Positions 5,438-11,668 of a stretch of 15,553 nucleotides of DNA are shown in pieces. A program made the position numbers and the translations under genes. Origin of the DNA: Chloroflexota bacterium (GTDB taxonomy: Bacteria; Chloroflexota; UBA5177; JANWHV01); NCBI GenBank assembly GCA_025450375.1, contig JANWHO010000157.1, positions 1 through 15,553 on the forward strand, given 5' to 3'. Each line of letters starts with the position of its first letter. The first letter of the stretch is position 1. The notes beneath the pieces are model-generated. The model was not told the DNA's origin. It did no database searches and saw nothing but the letters and a program-made list of their open reading frames with translations.

Positions 5438-8025
5438 TCGAGAACGCGACTCCCGCCCGGCAGCAATATCTTGAACTGAAGGCGGAGTATCCGGACGCTC
5501 TCATGTGGTTCCGTCTGGGTGATTTCTACGAAATGTTCGACGACGATGCCAGGGTGGCGTCCGCCGCGCTCCGGATCACCCTTACCTCCCGCTCCTTCGG
5601 AAAAGATTGCCGGGTGCCCATGTGCGGTGTCCCGGTGCATGCGCACGCCCGTTTCCTGGCGCGGCTGGTGCGTCAGGGCCACAACGTGGCGGTGTGCGAG
5701 CAAATGAGCCCACCGGGGAAGGGATTGGTGGATCGGAAGGTGGTGCGGGTGATCACCCCCGGCACCCTGTCCGAACCGGAACTGCTGCGCCCGGGCGAGA
5801 GTAACTATCTGGCCGCGATTACCCGACGAGCCGGGCGCTACGCTATCGCCCATGCCGAAGTGTCCACCGGAGAGTTTCGGGTGGCGGAAACCGACGACGC
5901 GGGCGAACTGGCGCGCGAGCTAGACAGCCTGGATCCGCACGAATGCCTGGTCGATGGCGAGGCCGCTTTACCCAATCTCACCCTCCGCCATCGGGCTGGG
6001 GACCAGGGTCTGTGGCGGCAAGCGTCGGGACTCGAGCGGCTGCGCCGCCATCTGGACGCCGCCTCGCTGCATCTTGCCGAGTGCGAGCACCGACCCGCGA
6101 GCGCCGCCGCCGCCGGGGCCATCCTTGCCTATCTCGAACGGACCAACTGGCCGCTCCTCAACGGCCTCCGTCGCCTCCTTCCCTATCCGCTCAACGACGC
6201 GGTTGCCGTGGACCAGGCCACCCGAGCCACTCTCTTGGGCAAGGAGCACCCCGGCGGGGGAGAGGTCAGCCTTCTGAGCCTCCTCGACCAGACTATCACG
6301 CCCATGGGGGCCCGCCAATTGGCGCGCTGGTTGCGGCGTCCGACCCGGAACCTCGAAGTGCTTATCACCCGCCAACAAGCAATCGGGGAGTTGGTGGAGG
6401 CACCTGGCGTCCGGGCGGGCCTCCGCCAGGCGCTGCGGGGCATCGGCGATCTGGAACGCCTTACGGGGCGAGTTGGCCAGGGCCGGGCCGCCGCCGAGGA
6501 GTTGCGGGCAATCGCCGCCATCCTGGAAGCAATCCCAGCTATAGTACGTGCCCTCACCCCAGCCACCGCCGCGTATCTGACCACTCAGGCCGGGGAGTTG
6601 GACCCCGCTCCCGACATCGCCGCCGCGATTCGAGCCGCCGTGGCGCCTACTGGGAGCGATCGCTCGATTTGTCCAGGCTATGACCCGGAAATCGACCGCC
6701 TGGGAGTCCAGGCCGCTCAGGCACGGGACCGCTTGGCCCTCCTTGAAACGGAGGAACGAGAGCGAACCACGATTCGGTCGCTTAAGGTCGCGTACAACAG
6801 CGTTTTCGGCTACTACATCGAGGTGTCCAAGGCAAACCTGGGCAAGGTGCCCGCCGACTACACGCGGAAGCAGACTCTGGTCAACGCGGAGCGATTCGTG
6901 ACCGCCGAGTTGCTGCACTGGGAGGCGGAGCTTGCCGAGGCTGAGGCCCGGTTGCGGGAGAGAGACGCGGAGCGATTCGCCGCCCTCTTGCAGGGCATCA
7001 CCGCCGAGGCGCCCCGTCTGCAACGCACGGCTGAAGCCCTGGGGATTCTGGATACTCTGGGATCGCTGGCGGAGGTTTCCGAACAGCGGCGCTATAGCCG
7101 GCCCGAATTAGTCGACACCACCGAGCTGTCGATCGTGGAGGGACGTCACCCGCTGGTGGAGGCCGCCGTCGGTCCAGAGTCCTATATCGCCAACGACTGC
7201 CGGCTGGGCGGGGACGGACCCTGCTTGGCGATCGTGACCGGGCCGAACATGGGCGGGAAGAGCACCTACTTGCGCCAGGTGGCGCTGATCGTCTATCTGG
7301 CCCAGATCGGAAGCTTCGTCCCAGCCGCGCATGCCCGCGTCGGCTTGGTCGACCGGATTGTCACCCGCGTGGGGGCGCACGATCATCTCGCCCGCGGCCA
7401 GTCCACCTTCCTGGTCGAGATGGCCGAGACCGCCGCGATCGCCCGCCTGGCCACCCAGCGGAGCCTGGTCTTGTTGGATGAGATCGGGCGCGGCACCACC
7501 AGTTGCGATGGTCAGGCGATCGCCCACGCGGTTGCCGAATATCTCCATGACGTCGTGGAGGCCCGTGCTCTCTTCGCCACCCACTATTACGAGGTGGCCC
7601 GCGCCGCCGAACGCTGGCCCCGCGCCTGTAATCTGCATGTGACCGCCGAGGAACACGGAGACGACGTGGTATTCCTCTATTCGGTCACCCCTGGGGTGGC
7701 GGATAAGAGCTTCGCCCTTCATGTGGCCAGGTTGGCCGGAATGCCGGAGCAGATCCTGCGACGTGCCGAGGAGTTGGTCGCGGCCTGGAGTCCCCTGAGT
7801 GCCGAACTGGCCCTTGAGCCGGACGAGCGGCCCGTGACCCAGCCACCGATCCAGTTTCGGGTGGCTGAACGCCCCACGGTGGATCAGATGACCGAAAGCC
7901 TCCTGGCCCTGGATCTGGCTGCCACCACCCCGATCGCCGCGCTCAACACCCTGCATCGATTGCAGCAGCAGGCAAGGGACCAGCGGCCAACCGGTTCAGC
8001 CCGAGCCGATCGACCGACCGGCTAA
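5434..8025 (+). CDS. mutS: DNA mismatch repair protein MutS
   Basis: MutS recognises mismatches and small loops and, with ATP, recruits MutL. This is an 863-residue MutS1-type protein with all parts present: the mismatch-binding motif GDFYEMF with Phe31 and Glu33 near the N terminus, connector and lever/clamp regions in the middle (VFGYYIEVSKANL), and the ATPase with Walker A GPNMGGKST (Lys609) and Walker B LVLLDEIGRGT (Asp682-Glu683), followed by ATHYYEVA. It ends with the family's LxxLD-x-TPIxALNxLxxLQ segment and a short Arg/Pro tail. The GTG start overlaps the hemC stop by four bases; a G-rich ribosome site (AAGGGGG) lies in the hemC end. The unit continues into mutL after 8 bases. Confidence 0.98.
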   Translation: MIENATPARQQYLELKAEYPDALMWFRLGDFYEMFDDDARVASAALRITLTSRSFGKDCRVPMCGVPVHAHARFLARLVRQGHNVAVCEQMSPPGKGLVDRKVVRVITPGTLSEPELLRPGESNYLAAITRRAGRYAIAHAEVSTGEFRVAETDDAGELARELDSLDPHECLVDGEAALPNLTLRHRAGDQGLWRQASGLERLRRHLDAASLHLAECEHRPASAAAAGAILAYLERTNWPLLNGLRRLLPYPLNDAVAVDQATRATLLGKEHPGGGEVSLLSLLDQTITPMGARQLARWLRRPTRNLEVLITRQQAIGELVEAPGVRAGLRQALRGIGDLERLTGRVGQGRAAAEELRAIAAILEAIPAIVRALTPATAAYLTTQAGELDPAPDIAAAIRAAVAPTGSDRSICPGYDPEIDRLGVQAAQARDRLALLETEERERTTIRSLKVAYNSVFGYYIEVSKANLGKVPADYTRKQTLVNAERFVTAELLHWEAELAEAEARLRERDAERFAALLQGITAEAPRLQRTAEALGILDTLGSLAEVSEQRRYSRPELVDTTELSIVEGRHPLVEAAVGPESYIANDCRLGGDGPCLAIVTGPNMGGKSTYLRQVALIVYLAQIGSFVPAAHARVGLVDRIVTRVGAHDHLARGQSTFLVEMAETAAIARLATQRSLVLLDEIGRGTTSCDGQAIAHAVAEYLHDVVEARALFATHYYEVARAAERWPRACNLHVTAEEHGDDVVFLYSVTPGVADKSFALHVARLAGMPEQILRRAEELVAAWSPLSAELALEPDERPVTQPPIQFRVAERPTVDQMTESLLALDLAATTPIAALNTLHRLQQQARDQRPTGSARADRPTG

Positions 8026-8033
8026 CGGGCGCC

Positions 8034-9707
8034 ATGGAGCCCGATGATCCTCCCCGCCGCCCAATTCGGAAAATGTCGCCAGCCCTGGCTCAGCGGATCG
8101 CCGCCGGAGAGGTAGTGGAGCGCCCTGGATCGGTGCTCCGGGAACTGGTGGAGAACGCCCTGGATGCCGGCGCCCGATCGATCCGCGCAACGGTAGCTGG
8201 GGCCGGACTTGATCTGATCGAGGTCAGCGACGACGGTCAGGGCATCGCGCCCGACGAATTGGCGCTTGCCTTCAGCCGCCACGCCACCAGTAAAATCCTG
8301 AGTGAGCACGACCTCGATGCCATCCAGACTCTTGGTTTCCGCGGTGAAGCATTGTCGGCTATTGCCGCCGTGGCGACGGTAGAGGCAACCTCCGCCACGT
8401 CGAGCGGCCAGGCAGGAGCGCGAATCGTCCTGCGGGAGGGCGAGGTGCGGGAGGAGGGCCGGCGGGCCCGCGCGCCCGGCACGACGATCCGCGTACTCGA
8501 CCTGTTCGCCGGGCTCCCGGTCCGGCGGAGCTTCCTCCCCAATCCACGGGCCGAGCGCGCGCATCTGCTCTCACTGATTCGCCTCTATGCTCTCGCCCGA
8601 CCGATGGTCCGCTTCAGTCTGACCGTCGATGGGAAGGAAGTCTTTCACTGTGCCGGGCTTGGCGAACCCAGCGCCCTCGCCGCTGTGTACGCCGATCAGG
8701 CGGCCCGCCTCACTCCTCTGGGCACGCACACGCTCAGCCAGGGTCAGGTTCACGGCTACCTGGGCGACCCCGGTCTTACCCGCGGCAATCGCGACGGTTT
8801 GTCCCTGGTGCTCAATGGCCGATGGATTCGCCCTAAAGGTTGGCTGTCGGCGCTGGAATCAGCCTATCAAGCAATTCTTCCTCATGGAAGGCATCCGGTG
8901 ACTGCCCTGTACATCGATATCGATCCCAGCCTGGTGGATGTGAACCTGCATCCCGCCAAGCTTGAGGTGAGAGTCCGGGGCGACGAGGAATGGCGAATGG
9001 AGTTGGGGGCGTTGATCCGAGAACGTCTGGGGAACTCCTTGACCCCGGCCGCCCTGCTGGCGAATCCCCTGGACCGCCCGCGACAGCGGACCCTGCCCAC
9101 CCCGCGGCGGAGCTTGCGCGAAGGCGGACCCGATTATGGCGAGGAGTTGAATTTCGCCTCCATGCGCGTGCTTGGTCAGGTGTTCCATACGGCGATTCTG
9201 GCCGAGGCGGGCAATATTCTCTATCTCGTGGATCAACATCGAGCGGATGAGCGTGCCCTGTACGAAGTGCTTGCCACTCAGGAGAATGTCGTTGCCTCGC
9301 AGGAACTTCTGGAGCCGATCCGATTTGAGGCGAAGGACCGCGACCTGGAGGCAATCGAGGCGAGGCTACCGGAGCTGGCCGTCCTGGGCTTCCGGGTCGA
9401 ACGGTTTGGCAGGCGGACCTTTTTGGTCCGGTCCCAGCCGACAGGGCTCCCAGAGGGTACCGCGGCAGCCTTGCGAGAGAGTCTCGCGGGCAGCGTCGAC
9501 GAGGGGCCGAACTGGCGCGAGCGGCTGGTGGTCGATCTGGCGTGCCGGGCCGCGATTAAGCGGGGAACCGCCCTGACCGACCAGGAAATTCTTACGATCT
9601 TGGCGCGCTTACAACGCTGTGCGAGCCGGACCCAGTGCCCGCACGGGAGCCCCATCGTGGCGGTCGTCCGGGCCGAGGATCTGGCGCGCCACTTCAAATG
9701 GCCGTGA
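8034..9707 (+). CDS. mutL: DNA mismatch repair protein MutL, nuclease type
   Basis: MutL couples MutS to strand removal. The N-terminal GHKL ATPase has AQRIAAGEVVERP, ELVENALDAG with catalytic Glu40, DDGQGI (67-71), GFRGEALSAI and the RVLDLFAGLPVRRSFL region. After a short linker (about 340-375) comes the dimerisation domain. It carries the endonuclease signature DQH-x3-E-x4-E (Asp400, His402, Glu406, Glu411), ACRAAIK with Cys504, and CPHG (535-538), so the protein should nick DNA itself, as in Bacillus and unlike E. coli, which uses MutH. The canonical DQHA is DQHR here, and the usual final FxR is FKWP. At 557 residues it is short because the linker is short. ATG 8034 lacks a good ribosome site, so reinitiation after the mutS stop 8 bases upstream is likely. 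Confidence 0.97.
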   Translation: MEPDDPPRRPIRKMSPALAQRIAAGEVVERPGSVLRELVENALDAGARSIRATVAGAGLDLIEVSDDGQGIAPDELALAFSRHATSKILSEHDLDAIQTLGFRGEALSAIAAVATVEATSATSSGQAGARIVLREGEVREEGRRARAPGTTIRVLDLFAGLPVRRSFLPNPRAERAHLLSLIRLYALARPMVRFSLTVDGKEVFHCAGLGEPSALAAVYADQAARLTPLGTHTLSQGQVHGYLGDPGLTRGNRDGLSLVLNGRWIRPKGWLSALESAYQAILPHGRHPVTALYIDIDPSLVDVNLHPAKLEVRVRGDEEWRMELGALIRERLGNSLTPAALLANPLDRPRQRTLPTPRRSLREGGPDYGEELNFASMRVLGQVFHTAILAEAGNILYLVDQHRADERALYEVLATQENVVASQELLEPIRFEAKDRDLEAIEARLPELAVLGFRVERFGRRTFLVRSQPTGLPEGTAAALRESLAGSVDEGPNWRERLVVDLACRAAIKRGTALTDQEILTILARLQRCASRTQCPHGSPIVAVVRAEDLARHFKWP

Positions 9708-9724
9708 GAAGGCCGGCTCCGGAA

Positions 9725-9761
9725 GAGAGAGGCCGTTCGCGGGTCGCGAACGACCGCTCTC
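9725..9761. terminator. Strong hairpin between convergent genes
   Basis: CGTTCGCG (9734-9741) and CGCGAACG (9745-9752) pair perfectly around a GGT loop. The stem extends, past two single mismatches, through GG/CC and GAGAG/CTCTC to 15 base pairs. It lies exactly between the end of mutL and the end of the minus-strand gene at 9765. It probably stops transcripts from both sides, although no T-run follows on either strand. Confidence 0.6.
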
Positions 9762-9764
9762 CGC

Positions 9765-10151
9765 CTAGGCTCCCGCCTCGATAGTGACCGTCATTTCCAT
9801 GCGGCAGACCCGGCAGCGAAAGGTGAACCCTGCCGCGAGATCTTCCTGATGCAGGTAATAGGCCTGCTCGTTCCGGCAATTAAGGCATGCCTTGTAGCCA
9901 AACTGGAATTCCCGACAATCAAAAGGCCGCGATCGCGGCGCCTGTCGCACCGGGCGGAGCAGATTCAGCACCACGCCGGTCCTTGGTTCCGCCTCCCCGC
10001 CTTCCTGCTCCTCGCCGGCAGGCTCGTCCACCGGGAGGATAGCGACCGGCCCTTCGGCGACGGGCGCCGCTCCAATCATCTTATGGAATGTGGCATCGGT
10101 CAGCTTTGCTTTCCGCTTGCGTGCATTCCCCCCAAATCGTCCGTGATGCAC
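9765..10151 (-). CDS. Zinc-ribbon protein of unknown function
   Basis: A 128-residue protein that I do not recognise. The first 30 residues are basic (ARKRKAK). A low-complexity acidic stretch follows (about 42-57), then a C-terminal zinc ribbon with CLNC (89-92) and CRVC (113-116) and an extra Cys79, all in a beta-rich context. No membrane segment or signal is seen. The basic start and the ribbon would suit nucleic-acid or protein binding, but this is only a guess. I placed the start at GTG 10151: the GGAGAGGAG site lies 8 bases upstream, inside the end of the preceding gene. The frame is open further upstream to 10214, but that would overlap the preceding gene. The gap to that gene is 5 bases, so they are surely co-transcribed. 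Confidence 0.65.
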   Translation of the reverse strand: MHHGRFGGNARKRKAKLTDATFHKMIGAAPVAEGPVAILPVDEPAGEEQEGGEAEPRTGVVLNLLRPVRQAPRSRPFDCREFQFGYKACLNCRNEQAYYLHQEDLAAGFTFRCRVCRMEMTVTIEAGA

Positions 10152-10156
10152 AAGGA

Positions 10157-10417
10157 TCACTCCTCTCCAGGGTACGAGCCCACGCCTGCCGCGCAGGCGG
10201 AGGCGCCCACCCACTCCTGGAAAGCATCGAGGCTACCAAAGCCCTTCAGAATGCTTGCACAGCATTCCTCCGAGCAAAGAAATACTCTTCCGAAGTAGAA
10301 GCGACCGATATCATCGCTATACAGGCGGGTGCGACCCTCCTCGTGGTTGGTGATGCGTACCAGCACCACCGGCCGGCCACAGCACGCGCAGAAACGGGTA
10401 ATTCTACTGCCGGTCAC
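10157..10417 (-). CDS. Small Cys-rich (probable zinc-binding) protein of unknown function
   Basis: An 86-residue protein with FCACC near the start (Cys10, 12, 13) and FLCSEECC (Cys48, 52, 53) separated by about 35 residues containing YSDDIGRFYFGR. The spacing resembles a small treble-clef or FCS-like zinc site. The C-terminal third is helical (SLDAFQEWVG). No signal or membrane segment is visible. GTG 10417 is preceded by GGGAGG with a 9-base spacer. It is the first gene of a two-gene unit with the zinc-ribbon gene at 9765-10151, and both may serve one complex or regulator. I do not know the family. Confidence 0.65.
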   Translation of the reverse strand: MTGSRITRFCACCGRPVVLVRITNHEEGRTRLYSDDIGRFYFGRVFLCSEECCASILKGFGSLDAFQEWVGASACAAGVGSYPGEE

Positions 10418-10532
10418 GCTCTCTCGCCTCCCTTGAAAAGGCGTTAGCCGCGATGCACACGCTTAAACATTCACGCCGGTACTCGGGGAGTTGCTCGTTC
10501 AGGTCATTCAGCCCCCGCCGGCGCCTGCTACT

Positions 10533-10544
10533 ACTGTACCACAG
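10533..10544 (-). promoter_or_regulatory. Candidate extended -10 element for the Cys-rich gene pair
   Basis: Read on the minus strand, the sequence is TGTGGTACAGT, with TACAGT as -10 (complement of 10533-10538) and TGG directly before it. There is no clear -35. The leader to GTG 10417 would be about 110 bases. Confidence 0.3.
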
Positions 10545-10560
10545 CATATGAGGGCGCGCC

Positions 10561-10579
10561 GGTGTCGGTTGCCGACATC
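10561..10579. promoter_or_regulatory. Operator-like dyad
   Basis: TGTCGG (10563-10568) and CCGACA (10572-10577) are perfect inverted repeats around TTG, extended by a G-T wobble and a G-C pair. A second short dyad, ACCGGTCCGGT (10591-10601), lies 11 bases away. They lie between divergent genes and could be a regulator's binding site or a small hairpin. Confidence 0.35.
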
Positions 10580-10812
10580 ACAAGGGAAAAACCGGTCCGG
10601 TGGAGAGATTAATGGTCTTTTCACGTTGTCGGGGGTACGCTGATGGTAGAGCCTGGTGAACATGAGAACGGGCTGACGACGGCCCACCCGAGTATCATAC
10701 GAATAGGTGATTACAAAGAGCGAACCCCCTCGGTATAGTGGGGGCCAAGAGACTCCCGAAGGCGGCAGCTGGAGTTGCCATAGGGGACCGCGCGCCGGAC
10801 TGGTCGTGTTTG

Positions 10813-10821
10813 TGGTACGAT
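10813..10821 (+). promoter_or_regulatory. Candidate extended -10 promoter for the CxxC gene
   Basis: TGG followed by TACGAT (10816-10821) is an extended -10. Transcription would start near 10828, about 22 bases before ATG 10850 and just ahead of the AAGGAGGT site. No good -35 is present. An alternative upstream -10 is TATAGT (10734-10739). Confidence 0.4.
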
Positions 10822-10849
10822 TTCTCCGGCGGGTGAAGGAGGTACGATA

Positions 10850-11251
10850 ATGCCAAACCTATTTGAACCCGAAATCGCTACCGTGCTTGTCGCGTGTGGA
10901 GCCTGTGGTACGCCGCTTGAGCTGGCGAGTACCGCGCTGGGCGTGTTTGGCTCCCAGGATGCCATACTCTGTATGGACTGCCTGCTGCGCCAGGGCGCGG
11001 ACTCATCTCCAGACGCCACGGTCTCCCTGACCGAACGGATTCGACTGATCGATGAAACAGTGGATGAGTTCGCCGCTCATCTGCGTAATGTCCTTGTTCG
11101 CTGCGTGAAACCTGATTTGAACTGGAATCGCGAATACGGCTTCGAGCAATGGACCAATACCGGCGACCAAATTGCCGCCTCCATCGCTCCCAGTGTGTGG
11201 TACTCCATGCGCCAGTATCTCTCCGACCGCGCCTTGGCCAACGACCAATAG
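10850..11251 (+). CDS. CxxC/zinc-binding protein with helical C terminus, unknown function
   Basis: A 133-residue protein with an N-terminal zinc ribbon: CGAC (16-19) and CMDC (41-44), 21 residues apart. It is followed by an acidic, helical region (about 58-133, SLTERIRLIDETVDEFAAHL and later QIAASIAPSVWYSMRQYLSDR). There is no signal or membrane segment. The ribosome site AAGGAGGT (10836-10843, 6-base spacer) is nearly ideal, and together with the close -10 suggests a separately expressed, well-translated gene. I do not recognise the family; a small regulatory or adaptor protein is possible. Confidence 0.7.
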   Translation: MPNLFEPEIATVLVACGACGTPLELASTALGVFGSQDAILCMDCLLRQGADSSPDATVSLTERIRLIDETVDEFAAHLRNVLVRCVKPDLNWNREYGFEQWTNTGDQIAASIAPSVWYSMRQYLSDRALANDQ

Positions 11252-11267
11252 TCCACCCCTCCTGAAT

Positions 11268-11438
11268 CACGGAGGCACGGATGGTACGGAAACCACGGAG
11301 CGCGGCTTCGTTTCGCACGGAGTGGATTGAACGTGGCGTCTCCTCCGCGCCAGCGGCGTAGCCATTCCTCGCCCCCATTCCCTCCGCGTTCCTCGCCCTG
11401 CTCCCAGGGTAGTCATCTTTTTTGCCCTTCCCTCCGCG
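11268..11438. repeat. Degenerate CACGGA repeats facing CTCCGCG repeats
   Basis: CACGGAG or close variants occur at 11268, 11276, 11285 (TACGGA), 11294 and 11316. CTCCGCG, close to the reverse complement, occurs at 11343, 11382 and 11432. The two sets face each other. It looks like a decayed member of the CACGGAG-type intergenic repeats found in many environmental genomes; that family link is from memory. Confidence 0.45.
11396..11423 (+). terminator. Weak terminator-like hairpin with T-run
   Basis: CCCTG (11396-11400) pairs with CAGGG (11405-11409), and six T residues follow at 11418-11423. The 5-base stem and the 8-base gap before the T-run make it a weak candidate. It lies about 145 bases after the CxxC gene at 10850-11251. 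Confidence 0.25.
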
Positions 11439-11511
11439 CCCCAGTGTTTCAGGTCGGCCCTACCCCGTCGGCAAGTCTTCGTCGGCGGCTGAGGATCTGC
11501 TTGTCCACTTG

Positions 11512-11597
11512 GGGGCGTCGCATTCTTGGATGACCGTATTCTTGGGGCGCGGGTCTCCAGGCCCGCTTGGTTCGGCTCCTAGAATGCGAGGCGCCCC
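11512..11597. repeat. Nested inverted-repeat element
   Basis: The outer arms are GGGGCGTCGCATTCT (left, from 11512) and AGAATGCGAGGCGCCCC (right, to 11597); nine bases (TCGCATTCT/AGAATGCGA) pair perfectly, then GGGGCG/CGCCCC with a two-base bulge. Inside is an imperfect palindrome, GCGGGTCT-CC-AGGCCCGC (11549-11566). ATTCTTGG is repeated directly at 11522 and 11538. Read on the minus strand the element starts TAGGGGCGCC, close to the TAGGGGCACC end of the hairpin at 2653. Confidence 0.6.
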
Positions 11598-11614
11598 TAT
11601 CCACCCCAAATAGA

Positions 11615-11643
11615 TGCACACCGCCCGACCATGCCGGTACACT
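11615..11643 (+). promoter_or_regulatory. Candidate promoter for asparaginase-ppc
   Basis: TGCACA (11615-11620), a 17-base spacer and TACACT (11638-11643) form a promoter-like pair; each hexamer matches consensus at four of six bases. The start would be near 11650, about 19 bases before GTG 11669. The ribosome site AGGGAGGG lies in the short leader. Confidence 0.45.
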
Positions 11644-11668
11644 GGAGACGTAGTTTCAGGGAGGGCTC

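Larger units (their letters stand above)
10418..10849. other. Non-coding divergent intergenic region
   Basis: These 432 bases separate the minus-strand Cys-rich pair from the plus-strand CxxC gene. They contain two dyads (10561-10579 and 10591-10601) and promoter-like elements at 10533-10538 (minus), 10734-10739 and 10816-10821 (plus). A possible 31-codon frame at 10643-10738 has only a weak ribosome site and is listed with the findings. No tRNA, riboswitch or convincing gene was seen. Confidence 0.6.
11252..11668. other. Non-coding region with degenerate repeats
   Basis: These 417 bases hold no credible gene. From the left they contain a run of degenerate CACGGA units (11268-11322), opposite-strand CTCCGCG units (11343-11438), a weak terminator-like hairpin with a T-run (11396-11423), a nested inverted-repeat element (11512-11597) and a promoter-like sequence before the asparaginase gene. 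The composition, with C-rich runs and repeats, differs from the neighbouring genes. Confidence 0.7.

Noticed and set aside
5968..7023. 351-codon minus-strand open frame inside mutS
   Set aside because: mutS is complete and conserved across this stretch, and the antisense product is low-complexity with no family motif.
9849..10298. Plus-strand open frame of 149 codons across the Cys-rich pair
   Set aside because: The minus-strand genes have tight spacing, ribosome sites and CxxC motifs; the plus-strand frame has no ribosome site and no motif.
10418..10849. Riboswitch or tRNA in the divergent region
   Set aside because: No cloverleaf, T-loop or known aptamer core was found; only short dyads are visible.
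11281..11361. Short frame from ATG 11281 with GGAGG upstream
   Set aside because: The apparent ribosome site is part of the CACGGAGG repeat run, and the 26-codon product shows no features.
11268..11438. CRISPR array
   Set aside because: The repeat units are short (6-8 bases), degenerate and irregularly spaced, with no spacers of constant length and no cas gene nearby.
11327..11613. Two plus-strand open frames in the gap before asparaginase
   Set aside because: They run through repeats and a palindromic element, lack ribosome sites and give Ser/Pro/Arg-rich products.
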